Shown: in pieces, positions 1-9,548 of the stretch
Numbering within the stretch: the stretch's first letter is position 1
Layout of the letters: each line of letters starts with the position of its first letter
Assembly (NCBI GenBank): GCA_963575745.1
Contig: CAUYUJ010017848.1
Location: 40,001-104,000, forward strand
Reading direction: 5' to 3'
DNA length: 64,000 nt
Source of the DNA: Prorocentrum cordatum
Taxonomy: Eukaryota; Sar; Dinophyceae; Prorocentrales; Prorocentraceae
Made by a program: the position numbers and the translations under genes
Notes under the pieces: model-generated
Seen by the model: the letters and a program-made list of their open reading frames with translations, nothing else
Told to the model about the DNA's origin: nothing
The model's database searches: none

Positions 1-174
1 GGCGACGGCTCGCAGCCCATCGTCAAGCTGGTCGTGGGCGAGACGGCTGAGGACCCGACTGTCCTCCAGTGGAACTATCGTGATGCTCATGATCGCAATC
101 TTCCTCGCGATGCTCTCAAGCAGTCCTTCGACGAGATCTTCGGCTCAGCTGAGAGGACCCAGTGGGCGATTTAG
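1..174 (+). CDS. LINE ORF1, C-terminal end (partial)
   Basis: Frame 1 is open from the window edge to a TAG at 172-174 and reads as well-formed protein, with LVVGETAEDPTVLQWNYRD near the start and FDEIFGSAERTQWAI at the end. The next ORF, with endonuclease and reverse transcriptase domains, starts in another frame and overlaps this one by about 95 bases. That overlap is the usual arrangement of LINE ORF1 and ORF2. No zinc knuckle or coiled coil is visible in the 57 residues present, so the ORF1 assignment rests on context. The rest of the gene lies outside the window. Confidence 0.55.
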   Translation, partial: GDGSQPIVKLVVGETAEDPTVLQWNYRDAHDRNLPRDALKQSFDEIFGSAERTQWAI

Positions 175-3100
175 CACTCGCTTTGCGCCTTGGCGCGATC
201 CTGGTGAGTTTCGTGACTGCGCGGCGATTGGGTCATGGAATGCTAGAGCACATGTGCATCACGATGCTACCACGCGTGACCGCAAATTTCGTAATCTACA
301 AACGTACCTCATGCAGGGCACAGCGATGTGTCTTCAGGAGGTCCATGGTAATGCTATCGAATTCATGCAAGAACTTCACCGCCATCATATCTTTGCACAG
401 GTCTTCACGAACTTTGGCAGCAGGCGGGACACTGGCGGAACTGTTATCATTCTCCCTGGTCGGTTCGCGGCTTCAGAAGCTCCAAGGTACTCTCATGAGA
501 TTATGGACTCTGCTCGGGTTCAGCGACTACGTGTATCAGGCCCCGAGTCGGACTCCCCCTCTCCTTCGCTCATCATCTACAACGTCCACAATTTCGGCAT
601 CAGCGACGAGGAGATGACAAAGCTCGAAGCACGGCTCCATGCTGATATCACTATGGCCAAGTCGGCACCGACGATGGTCACGCTGCTGCTGCTCGGCGAC
701 TTCAACATCTCGGCCGCGCCGCCCCTGCTGGTCCAGACCCCTCTCATCAACAAGGGCCTCGCGAGCATGAACAATGGTGCGCCTCGGCCACTTGAGCGCC
801 GCTGGAGAGATATCTTCCACGACTTCGTCGAGCTCGACAACGAGCTCCCCACGCGCTTCTGGCAAGAGGAGGGGTCGCCTCCGAAGCTGTCGCAGATCGA
901 CAGAGCATTTCTGGCTTCTCCCTCGTGGTTAGCGATACAGTGGCACATTACGCTTACGACGCGTGACCCCCCTGCAAGGTTACATGAGACTGGCCTTAGT
1001 GATCATGTTCCGGTTGTGGTTACCTTTGCTGGCCGACCTCCGATGGACAGTGAGTCGCAACCTATCCCGCGGCACATTTTCAGGCCCCCCGAGTACGCGA
1101 GGCAATGCCAGCTCTTGGCCCAACATGTACCGTGGCATGTTCTTCATCCTTACCAACGCAGGCAAGAGCATAAGAGGCTCATGCGGGAGGCAGCCCGTCG
1201 CGTTCGCGACAGTTTCTTCAAGCACGGAGCACCCGGCAACGACTCGAAGTTGCTCGTATTCCGATCGGTCGCCAGGGCGGTCTTGAGAGATGACATCATT
1301 CTGGCAGAGCGTCTTATCGCTTCGTCACCGCTCGCAGCTGAGCACCTGATCATCACCAGCACCTCGGTCACCCTCTCGAACCCATCGGCCTTCGCTGAGG
1401 CGTTCGCGGCTGAGCAGAACCTCGATAGTGAACGTCGTCTCGCAGATCTCGATCGGCGTGCTCAAGCTGCCCCACCTGGCGGCACCTCTTTCAAGTACAT
1501 CAACGCCATGAGACGCGGCACCAGACGGAGGGCTGCACCCTGGGCCCCCTTCAAGCGCACCCTTAAACTTCAGGGCCTGCGTCTTCCTGAGACGGGAGCT
1601 GCAAATGGTCTGGAGTTGGAGGAAGAGAGGATCGCGAATGCCCAAGCGGATGCGTTTGAAGAGCTGCGCAGGCACTGGTCGCCGATATTCCAACGTGATC
1701 TCCCCGAACACCCTCTGGTGGAAAGATACTTGGACGAGCATCCTGTGGTGATTGAAGGCTTTGAGGACGTGCATCTACCTGACTCTCGTGATCTTCAGCG
1801 AGCGGCTCGCAGAGCTCGTGCATCAGCTCCAGGACCTGACGGGCTGCCGTACGACGCTTGGAGCTGCTGCGGGTCGTCACGGCCCATGGAGGATCTAGCG
1901 CAGGTGGGCCTCGAGATCGCGCAGGGCTTCCCGCCTCCTCCCGACCTCAATGACCATTTGATGGTATTCCTGCCCAAAGGTGCCGAAGCTGACGATCTTG
2001 CCTCGGGCCCGACTCGGACGCCTTCCACGACGAGACCTCTGGCCCTCAAGAACACGGACGTGAAGCTGCTGGCTGCCAGCGTGAACCACCTCATCAAGCT
2101 CGACATCGAGCGCCACTCCCCCCCATCTCAGAGGGGGCTCCTGGGGCGCAACTTCCTGGACAACATTACCCTGCTCGACACCGCGGCACGTCGGGTTGGC
2201 TTCTCCTCCACCAGGGACCCGCACATGCCGATGATGGTCCTCTTCGACTTCGGGAATGCGTTCCCCTGCCTGGCCGTCTCTTTCCTGCGCGCGGTGCTCC
2301 TGCGCTCGGGCTTCCCGGGCGGCCTCTACCAGCTCATCATGGGCATATACTGGCTGCCGCAGGCCTACGTGTCCCTGCAGGGCGAGCTGCGCTCATTCAT
2401 GATGGTCACGGTGGGCATCGCGCAGGGTTGCCCGCTCTCGGGGCCCCTATGGGCTGTCGCCATGAACCCCTTCGTGGCACACATGGAGGAGATCCTGGCG
2501 AAATGGGAGTCCTCCGTCGTGGGTGTCTGCGCCGACGACGTCGGCACGGTCGTGCAGGATCGCAGGCTCATGCTCCGCTATCGCAGGGTCTTCGCAGCGG
2601 CGCAGACATTGGCAGGTCTCGCCCTCAAGCTGGCCAAGTGCAAAGTTGTGCCCCTGAATGCCCCATTCACTGTGGAGCTGGTGCACAGCATCAAGGAGTG
2701 GCTCGCGCTGGAGCTGCCTGGCTGGGAGAAGATGGACGTCGTTCCATTCGCCAAGTACCTTGGCTGCATCCTGGGCCCTGGCGCCACGATTGACGACGCG
2801 CGGCAGGAGGCGGGAGCCAAATGGATCCACCGCATCCGCGACCTTGCCCATGAGGGTGCGCCTGTACACATCACGACGGTGATCTACAACTCGCGTGTGC
2901 TCACTGTCCTCAGTTACTTGATGCAGCTGTTGCCGTTGCCCCGTGCGCTGGTCAGGCGTGAGGCCTGGGCGTGGCACAAGCTCTGGCACCTCCCGCCTCA
3001 GTCGCTATCGCTGGCCGGGCTTCTCGGCATCGGGAGCTGGTCGTCTTTGCGGCCTGCCAGCATGCAGGTCCTCAGCCTGGCCACACGCACGCGCACGGCC

Positions 3101-3514
3101 TTGGGCGCTGTGACCAACTGGTCGGCTTTACTCGACACGCTGCGAGAGTCCACACTCGCCTTCGGCAGCTTGGCGGAGATGGCAACTGGCTGGTGGTCGC
3201 CATCGCTCTGGAGGACCAAGCCGATCGTGGCCCACCTTTCTGAGGCCAGCAGGGCCGCCCTCCCGCTTAAGGCTCATGCCTCTGCCGCCCGCGCTGCCCT
3301 CGACGCCCTCGCCGAAGCCTCGAGCCAGGGGCATGTGAGAGTGCAGAGATCCCTTTCCTCTTCCTTGCGCCTCTCCCTCTACCCCGACGTCCTCCACCTC
3401 ACCCATGCCAAACGTTTGGCCTCTTGGGAGCTCCCTTTTTCGGAATCATCTTGGGATGCCCTCAGAGATCATCCGAAATGGAGGTCCACCAGCCTGGCAG
3501 ATTGCGGTCATTAA
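80..3514 (+). CDS. LINE ORF2: apurinic-type endonuclease plus reverse transcriptase
   Basis: This is the replication protein of a non-LTR retrotransposon: it nicks target DNA and copies the element RNA from the nick. Residues about 45-320 form an endonuclease/exonuclease/phosphatase domain with SWNA, LQEV, GDFN, QIDRAF and GLSDH, so the expected catalytic Asn, Glu, Asp and His are present. Residues about 570-870 are the reverse transcriptase, with GPDGLPYDAW, LFDFGNAF (first catalytic Asp, near base 2246), QGCPLSGPLW, and CADD in the YADD position (near 2530). The first Met at 80 lies inside ORF1, and the endonuclease homology begins only near base 230, so the true start is uncertain. The frame stops at 3514, before the expected C-terminal region, which continues in another frame. 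Confidence 0.85.
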   Translation: MMLMIAIFLAMLSSSPSTRSSAQLRGPSGRFSTRFAPWRDPGEFRDCAAIGSWNARAHVHHDATTRDRKFRNLQTYLMQGTAMCLQEVHGNAIEFMQELHRHHIFAQVFTNFGSRRDTGGTVIILPGRFAASEAPRYSHEIMDSARVQRLRVSGPESDSPSPSLIIYNVHNFGISDEEMTKLEARLHADITMAKSAPTMVTLLLLGDFNISAAPPLLVQTPLINKGLASMNNGAPRPLERRWRDIFHDFVELDNELPTRFWQEEGSPPKLSQIDRAFLASPSWLAIQWHITLTTRDPPARLHETGLSDHVPVVVTFAGRPPMDSESQPIPRHIFRPPEYARQCQLLAQHVPWHVLHPYQRRQEHKRLMREAARRVRDSFFKHGAPGNDSKLLVFRSVARAVLRDDIILAERLIASSPLAAEHLIITSTSVTLSNPSAFAEAFAAEQNLDSERRLADLDRRAQAAPPGGTSFKYINAMRRGTRRRAAPWAPFKRTLKLQGLRLPETGAANGLELEEERIANAQADAFEELRRHWSPIFQRDLPEHPLVERYLDEHPVVIEGFEDVHLPDSRDLQRAARRARASAPGPDGLPYDAWSCCGSSRPMEDLAQVGLEIAQGFPPPPDLNDHLMVFLPKGAEADDLASGPTRTPSTTRPLALKNTDVKLLAASVNHLIKLDIERHSPPSQRGLLGRNFLDNITLLDTAARRVGFSSTRDPHMPMMVLFDFGNAFPCLAVSFLRAVLLRSGFPGGLYQLIMGIYWLPQAYVSLQGELRSFMMVTVGIAQGCPLSGPLWAVAMNPFVAHMEEILAKWESSVVGVCADDVGTVVQDRRLMLRYRRVFAAAQTLAGLALKLAKCKVVPLNAPFTVELVHSIKEWLALELPGWEKMDVVPFAKYLGCILGPGATIDDARQEAGAKWIHRIRDLAHEGAPVHITTVIYNSRVLTVLSYLMQLLPLPRALVRREAWAWHKLWHLPPQSLSLAGLLGIGSWSSLRPASMQVLSLATRTRTALGAVTNWSALLDTLRESTLAFGSLAEMATGWWSPSLWRTKPIVAHLSEASRAALPLKAHASAARAALDALAEASSQGHVRVQRSLSSSLRLSLYPDVLHLTHAKRLASWELPFSESSWDALRDHPKWRSTSLADCGH

Positions 3515-3875
3515 GACGATTGTAGGAGGCTGGCTCACGAGTGCGCGACTGCACTCATCTGAGGTCGGCATGCGTAGATTCCAGTACGCCCTGAGCCGAG
3601 ACGACAGGCTTCATTACATTCATTGCCTTGTTATGTGGAGGCTTGTATACCATCCTGAATCGCCTCCTGCCTGCCCCGCCACACGTCTCGGGCTCGATGG
3701 CCAACCTACGCCTGAGATCGTCGAGAGAATTGTGCGGGCCTTTCATATATATAATGTTGCACGCACCGCCCCTGACCCTGGCCCCCTCGACAGTGAGGAG
3801 GCTCTCGGGAGGCATCATTACAACTTACGGCGAGCTGCACAGATCCTTGTAGAGCACTCTCGAGCGCCCGTCTAG
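3405..3875 (+). pseudogene. LINE ORF2 C-terminal tail, displaced by a frameshift
   Basis: Frame 3 carries a coding-like stretch directly after the reverse transcriptase frame (frame 2) ends. It includes WQIAVIKTIVGGWLTSARLH and RDDRLHYIHCLVMWRLV. A His-Tyr-x2-Cys pattern followed by hydrophobic residues is typical of the zinc-binding region that closes LINE ORF2 proteins, although the partner cysteines are not clear here. The switch of frame lies somewhere near 3470-3510. Loss of this tail would be expected to inactivate the copy unless the shift is a sequencing error. Stop TAG is at 3873-3875. Confidence 0.55.
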
Positions 3876-3910
3876 GTCTGTCTGGTGGCCCCGTCTGGAC
3901 TCTTCAGGGT

Positions 3911-4345
3911 ACGAGTGATATATAGTACACATATATACATATATATACACATATAGCAGCAGCAGCAGCAGCAGTAGTGGATGCTGTGTTGCGCTATGTT
4001 ACGTGTTGCTATGTTATGCTCTGCTATGATATGATATGGTATGCTATGCTGCGCAATGCTATGCTGGGCTAGGCTAGGCTAGGCCATGCTATGACATGCT
4101 ATGCTATGTTATGCTGCGCGATGCTCTGCTGCGCTATGCTATGCTATGCTATGCTATGCTTTTGCTTTGCCTTCGCTGTTGCCTTCACTTTTGCCTTTGC
4201 TTTTGGTTTTGCTTGGCACCCAGGGAGCGCAACTGGGGGAACCGCGCGTTTGCTGTTACCTTTGCTGTTGCTTTTGCTTGGCTCCCAGGGGACTGGGGGA
4301 ACCGCCCGGGGCGGTTTCCACTGCCCGGCACCTTTAAGCTAGAGA
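3911..4345. repeat. AT repeat, (GCA)n, ATGCT-type minisatellite, 64-bp tandem pair
   Basis: About 3914-3955 is an alternating TATA/CACA tract, and 3956-3974 is (GCA)6. From 3980 to 4165 short units of the type ATGCT/GCTAT repeat with drift. Two related segments of about 64 bases, each ending in CTGGGGGAACCGC, follow at about 4210-4310. Short reading frames here are an effect of the repeat. Confidence 0.8.
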
Positions 4346-4413
4346 GTAAGAACCCTTCTAGGCAGAGCCTAGGTGGGGAAAAAACATACTTTGAGTAAGC
4401 ATGCTTCCGCTTA

Positions 4414-4601
4414 AAATCCAATTCAAAAGCAAATATAGTATTTAGGAATTCCTCTGGAGGCTGGGACTCGATCGCTTCCTATTGAAATCCGATTCAAAAA
4501 CAAATAGATTATTAAGGAATTCCTCTGGGGGCTGGACCCGACCATTTCATATTGAATTCCTATTCAAAAACAAACAGATGATTAAAGAATTCCTCTGGAG
4601 G
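4414..4601. repeat. 71-bp tandem repeat, two full copies and one partial
   Basis: Copies begin at 4414, 4485 and 4555. Each opens with AATCC(A/G)ATTCAAAA-like sequence and contains GGAATTCCTCTGG about 35 bases in. Spacing is 71 and then 70 bases. The third copy breaks off after the GGAATTCCTCTGG core at 4601. Confidence 0.85.
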
Positions 4602-4639
4602 GGGGCGTTCCTCGAGGGGCTGGAGCGTCCAAGATGGCT

Positions 4640-4850
4640 ACAAGAGACGCAGGAACCCTGGGAGATCCTAAGGAACCGACGGAGGCCCCAAGAAACCACG
4701 ATGCACCCTGAGAAGTCCTGGGGAATATGTACGAATCCGAAGGAATCCACTGAGATCTTGTGGAGTCTTGGGAAGTCCAAAAGAATCCAGAGGAATGCCA
4801 ATGAATCCTGCCGAATCCAGAGGAAATACCACGGAATCCTGGGAGGGTAA
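4640..4850. repeat. Degenerate short GGAATCC-type repeat
   Basis: Words such as GGAATCC, GAATCCTG and AGGAATCCA recur every 10-15 bases with changes. No gene is seen. It resembles in style, but not in sequence, the CTTGGAGGCC repeats found later in the window. Confidence 0.6.
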
Positions 4851-4870
4851 CATAGGCCACGTTTTGCCTT

Positions 4871-4925
4871 ACTACGACGACGACTACTACTACTACTACT
4901 ACTACTACTCCTACTCCTACTCCTA
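4871..4925. repeat. (TAC)n and (TCCTAC)n microsatellite
   Basis: A run of TAC triplets turns into TCCTAC hexamers. The TCCTAC part continues into the left edge of the duplicated segment that starts at 4919. Confidence 0.9.
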
Positions 4926-5371
4926 CTCCTATCCTTATTCCTTATTAGAATATACTCCTACTCCCCCCTCAGGCCGGCCGATAGGGGCCGCATCCGGGTG
5001 GTCCCATCCTAACCTGTAAAAAACAATACAAAATCAACATTTTTCTTATTTTTTCCTCTCGACATGGACGTCCTGTCGTCCACGGCGATAATCCATTGCA
5101 AAAAATACCACAAAGAGCACACGCGCGCGTTCATGTCAGAATCCTACCGAACACCGTGTGTTTGCAAGCATTTCAACATAAAAACATCAAAAACCCAATG
5201 CTTTTTCACAAAAATTGTACAAATTTCCCGCCCGGGCTCTCTTGCTGAAATCATAGGAAAACCATAGGAATCTTAAGAATTCGGTCAAATCCAGCGATTT
5301 CACGTCATCGCGCGGTGCACTCGCGATGCTCTGTCATGCACCCAGGCCGCGAATCCTGTGCAAAAAATACC
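4919..5371. repeat. Segmental duplication, unit A copy 1
   Basis: This stretch matches 6147-6599 at a constant offset of 1228 bases with only a few differences, for example at 4980 and 5201. It carries a 67-codon frame (5064-5267) whose translation is identical in both copies, because the base change seen there is silent. The frame has no recognisable domain, and with such high DNA identity protein identity alone is not evidence of selection. A third, partial copy of the 5101-5215 part lies at about 6595-6705. Confidence 0.9.
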
Positions 5372-5451
5372 ACGCGGGCGACATGCGCGCGCGTCGCCGC
5401 GAGCGCATGCTCAAATCCTTCTAGAGTCTTCGCCGTCATTGGCACCGTCGC

Positions 5452-5790
5452 ATGGACGTCCTGTCGTCCACGTCGCAAAATGCACAGCAGGAATGGGACG
5501 CGGCGCACACCCCGCGCCCGCCCATCCAATCCGTCCCATTCTAATCTGCAAAAGACAATACACAGTTTTTGTTTTTCTTGTCAACATGGTCGTGCTGTCG
5601 TCACGTCGCAAAATGCGTGGCAGGAATGGGACGCGGTGCACACCCCGCGCGAAGGGGTGACATGTCGCTCTCGCCTCGGCGCCGCGCACCAACGTTTTTC
5701 CTCTCAGCATGGACGTCCTGTCGTCCACGTCGCAAAATGCTTGGCAGGAATGGGATGCGGCGCACACCCCGCGCCCGCCCATCCAAACCC
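5452..5790. repeat. Internal repeat of about 130 bases, three copies
   Basis: Copies start near 5452, 5586 and 5708. Each has CATGG(A/T)CGT(C/G)CTGTCGTC, then GGCAGGAATGGGA or a close form, then GCACACCCCGCGC. The leading part also resembles the start of unit A at about 5010-5085, so the whole 5-7 kb block seems to have grown by repeated duplication of one module. Confidence 0.75.
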
Positions 5791-5905
5791 CCCTCCTAAT
5801 GCAATCCCATGAATCGTATGGGCGCATGGGGTCCCTTATATCCTGGGGTATTCTCGTGAGGCCTCTCTGTGTTTATAATATTTCGACATAAATACATCTA
5901 ATGTT

Positions 5906-6159
5906 CTCTGGCTTCCTGCGGTGTACCGGGCCATTCTCGACTCGTCTGGCAATGCGTGCGCGGCATTCAACACGCGCTCGCCAGTTCCCGTCGGCAACCG
6001 CCATCGCGGCCGCATCAGCTGTACCAAACCGGCTGGCCGGTGTGACTTCGGCCCCCAGTTGTGCCAGTTTGCCAGCTTTGTTTTTATGTGGGAGGGCGGG
6101 TGGGACTGGGCATGCCATGCTTGACTCGCTCGAGCTGGCTAGCTTGACTCCTACTCCTA
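5906..6159. repeat. Segmental duplication, unit B copy 1
   Basis: This matches about 6749-6998 closely, from CTCTGGCTTCCTGCGG to AGCTTGACTCCTACTCCT, with one small indel difference near 6066. Order A-B-A-B shows a tandem duplication of a roughly 1.23-kb unit. The middle of the second copy is shorter by about 385 bases. Confidence 0.9.
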
Positions 6160-6998
6160 TCCTTATTCCTTATTAGAATATACTCCTACTCCCCCCTCAG
6201 GCCGGCAGATAGGGGCCGCATCCGGGTGGTCCCATCCTAACCTGTAAAAAACAATACAAAATCAACATTTTTCTTATTTTTTCCTCTCGACATGGACGTC
6301 CTGTCGTCCACGGCGATAATCCATTGCAAAAAATACCACAAAGAGCACACGCGCGCGTTCATGTCAGAATCCTACCGAACACCGTGTGTTTGCAAGCATT
6401 TCAACATAAAAACATCAAAAACCCAATGTTTTTTCACAAAAATTGTACAAATTTCCCGCCCGGGCTCTCTTGCTGAAATCATAGGAAAACCATAGGAATC
6501 TTAAGAATTCGGTCAAATCCAGCGATTTCACGTCATCGCGCGGTGCACTCGCGATGCTCTGTCATGGACCCAGGCCGCGAATCCTGTGCAAAAAATGCCA
6601 CAAAGAGCACACTCGCGCGTTCATGTCAGAATCCTACCGAACACCGTGTGTTTGCAAGCATTTCAACATAAAAACATCAAAAACCCAATGCTTTTTCACA
6701 AAAATGCTTTGGGGTGTCCTGTCAGACCGTCGGGCTTCCTCCGGCCACCTCTGGCTTCCTGCGGTGTACCGGGCCATTCTCGACTCGTCTGGCAATGCGT
6801 GCGCGGCATTCAACACGCGCTCGCCAGTTCCCGTCGGCAACCGCCATCGCGGCCGCATCAGCTGTACCAAACCGGCTGGCCGGTGTGACTTCGGCCCCCA
6901 GTTGTGCCAGCTTTGCTTCTTTTGTTGTGGGAGGGCGGGTGGGACTGGGCATGCCATGCTTGACTCGCTCGAGCTGGCTAGCTTGACTCCTACTCCTA
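6147..6998. repeat. Segmental duplication, second A-B unit
   Basis: Unit A copy 2 is 6147-6599, unit B copy 2 is 6749-6998. Between them, about 6595-6705 is a third copy of part of unit A that replaces the 5372-5905 segment of the first unit. No gene is recognised. Confidence 0.85.
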
Positions 6999-7205
6999 CT
7001 CCTACTCCTCCTCCTCCCCTCCTCTCCTCCCCTCCTCCCCTCCTCCTCCTCCTCCCCTCCTCCTCCTCCTCCTCCTCCTGCTCCTCCTGCTCCTCCTGCT
7101 CCTCCAGCTCCTCCAGCTTCTCCTCCTCCACCTCCTCTGATCCTCCTTTTCCTCCTCCTCCCCCTCCTCCTCCTGCCCCCCCTCCCCCTCCTCCTCTCCT
7201 CCAGA
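6980..7205. repeat. (TCC)n microsatellite
   Basis: Pyrimidine-rich TCC triplets with scattered CTG interruptions. 7206-7615 that follows holds no gene I can support. Confidence 0.9.
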
Positions 7206-7615
7206 TTCCTGATTCCTGGCTTCTGTCGGCTATTTGGTTGCACAGACGAAGCCTTCCCCCCCCAGGGCCGGTCGGCCCTGCAGGGGGCGATCAAAGTAGG
7301 GCCAGGTGGCCCCTGGAGCACCGCTCCAGGGGTCACCGGCGGTGCGGTAGAACGTGAAAGGTAACGACAGACAGAAGTCGAGGTGAGGAAGGAAACGGGA
7401 TGAGGACTAAGATCACGATAATTTCTTCGAAAGGGAGCAGAGAGAGAACTTTGGGTACGGCAGCGGCTGTGGGCGCGGTGCAAAGGTGGGCAGCCTTCGG
7501 GCCGTGTGGTGGGGTCCTTCCTCCTTCGGGTCATCCTGGCCCCGTTGGGCCAGTGCCTTGGGGGGCGCCCTGGGTCCCCCTCTTCTGAGGTGCCCATCTT
7601 TGTCACTAGAGCTAA

Positions 7616-7700
7616 GTCGGGCGGGTCCCTCTACGGGAGGAATATTCATAATCTGGGCACGAGTTCCCGACTATTTTGGACTGTGTTTGAATATTTTTGA
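7616..7700 (+). mobile_element. Solo left end of TIR element family 1
   Basis: Starts GTCGGGCGGGTCCCTC, then GGGAGGAATATTCA and TCTGGGCACG. This is the left-end signature of the three elements at 57.6-58.2 kb. No matching right inverted repeat is found downstream, so this is a truncated or rearranged copy. Confidence 0.5.
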
Positions 7701-7899
7701 ATATCCGCAGACCCTGTCGTCGTGTGGAAGAGGCTGTTCCGTTTGACTCGTCGTCGTCGTGGTCGTTGTCGTCGTCGAGCGCGCCAGCCACAGCGAAATT
7801 GAGCAACGTCGTAGTGGAGTCGAAGGGGAACCCCTTCCTTTTGATCCCTTCCCCGCCAGGGGGGGGGGCCGGGGAAGCCCCGGGTCAGATACAATTCCC

Positions 7900-8480
7900 C
7901 CCTGGGCGGTTCGGGGGCCCAGAAAAGCCCCAAGACGCGGCAAAAGTGCCCAAAGATGCTCCCAAGACGGTCCTCGAGGGCCCCGAGTCGCCGAAGTATC
8001 GGTCCAAGTCGCCAAAGTAGCTTCCAGACGGTTCAAAAGGTTTCCAAAACGTCCTAAGAGGCCTCCAAGAGGACTTCAAAGAGGGCACCAAGGGGCAAAA
8101 TCCCTTAGCTTTTTGAAAGATTCCGGCATTCTCGCCTTGTCAGCTTCCCGACGCTCCAAGACAGGCCAAGAGGCCCCCAAGACTGCCTCAAGATGGCCCC
8201 CAAAACGACCCAAGAGGGCCCCGAGACCGTCCAAGAGGCCTCCAAGACAATCGAAGAGGCTCCCAAGACAGTTGTAAGAGGGAGCCCAGACGGGGGACCC
8301 GAACGGACATGTCGAGCCTTCGTAGGCTGCTCTCAGGAGACCGCCAGAGGCCCCTAAGAAGCCCCCCCAAGAAGCCCCAAGAGACCCCCAGGAAGCCCCA
8401 AGAGGCCCCCACGAGGCTCCCAAGCGGCCCCCAAGAGCTTCCCTAGAGGCCCCCAAACTACCCCCAGGAGGCCCCCGAGA
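7900..8480 (-). repeat. Degenerate CTTGGAGGCC-type repeat, reverse orientation
   Basis: The plus strand shows CCAAGAGGCCTCCAAGA-like words every 15-20 bases, the complement of the repeat at 37.3-40.1 kb. Bases 8097-8155 contain, in reverse, the non-repeat spacer motif (TTCAAAAAGC, GGCGAGAATG, GTCGGGAAGC on the minus strand) that also occurs near 38.8, 39.1, 39.5 and 52.7 kb. The frames that run through it are by-products of the repeat. Confidence 0.75.
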
Positions 8481-8891
8481 GTTTCGTCGTTGTGGTCGTG
8501 GTCGTCGCCGCCATGCAGGGTCGACGGCACTGGCCGTAAGGCCTTCGCAATGTTTAAATGTTTGCCCAAAATCCGCCTGTAGGCGAACATACCCGAACTG
8601 ACACTAGAGAGGCGCGGCAGTGGCAGCTGATGTAAAGGCACGGCTGGAGGAGGGGAGGTGATTGTTGACACGGCGGCAGGGGTCGCGGTGGCGTTCCCTG
8701 TCCCGCACGCCGAGTTGGAAGACTCAAAGGCCTCTCCCCCTGGGAAGCCCCCACAAGGCGTCCTTGAGATTAGTGACGAGATCTTTCATCTGCAAAGACG
8801 CATAGGGTTCCCAGACCGTTGACCTCGGGGCCGCTGGAAGGGGTTCCACCGACAGTGGAGGTTTGAGCTTTCCCAGCGGTGGGCGGGTTCG

Positions 8892-9548
8892 TCACACTTG
8901 CTTTGTAAGGGTAGCTAGCTTCTCCTCCTCCTCCTTCACCTCCTTTTTTCCTACAGCCATGAAGACGATCGTCTGAGGTGTCCACATGATGCACAGAAAC
9001 TCAGATGAACCCGACGTCATCGCTCGCCCGAAGGAAGGAGAAGCATTGCACTCGCCCGACGGAATGAGCGACGCAACCTGCAATGTGTCGCATCCCTGAA
9101 AGACGCAGCCTCCACTTTGGGCGCAACCCCAACAGACGTGGGGGCGAGAGGAGGGCGACGTGCGAAAGGAACAAGAACATACGGTGCATGAGCGCTGAGC
9201 GGCCACTTGGTAGACGATCTCGGGGCTCATAGCCGCAGTCGTGCCGTACAAATTGTCAAAGGCGGCTTTGTCGCCGAAGAGCGGCAGAGAAGGGGTGGCC
9301 ACCCCAGGTTGCCTTCCCTTGCCAGCGGGGTCGTCAAACAGCTGGAACACTTGGTCGGTCGTCACTGGGTCCCGATGCTGGTAATTACTTGGAAGCGGCT
9401 CGTTGAAGCGCGAAGCCGAGCGCCTTCTTGGTGTGGGCCCTAATCGGTTCAAGACATTTCGCCTTGACACGAATGGCCTCCGCGCAAGCTTTGAAGATCC
9501 AGCGGCCAGCAGCGTCGTCGTAGAATACGAGGGTGCCGTCGCGTCCAT
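8892..9548 (-). pseudogene. Unrecognised minus-strand coding remnant, downstream part
   Basis: The minus frame reads as ordinary protein between about 9450 and 9000: FNEPLPSNYQHRDPVTTDQ, then VFQLFDDPAGKG, then a cysteine cluster CTVCSCS ... CWGCAQSGGCVFQGC. The cysteine spacing suggests a metal-binding segment, but I cannot name a family. It appears to continue the coding seen in a different frame at 9385-10190, with a one-base shift near 9405-9430. The first Met at 9548 belongs to the other-frame region and is not a credible start. Confidence 0.35.

Larger units (their letters stand above)
1..3960 (+). mobile_element. LINE (non-LTR retrotransposon), 5' truncated by window edge
   Basis: The element contains the ORF1 tail, ORF2 and a displaced C-terminal tail on one strand, then about 40 bases of untranslated sequence and an AT-rich/(GCA)n simple repeat at 3914-3974. 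A simple-sequence tail rather than poly(A) is plausible for the 3' end of a LINE. Target-site duplications cannot be checked because the 5' end is missing. Confidence 0.7.

Noticed and set aside
5064-5267. A 67-codon ORF identical in two copies (second at 6292-6495)
   Set aside because: The DNA itself is almost identical because of a recent tandem duplication, so protein identity is no evidence of function; no start context or domain supports it.
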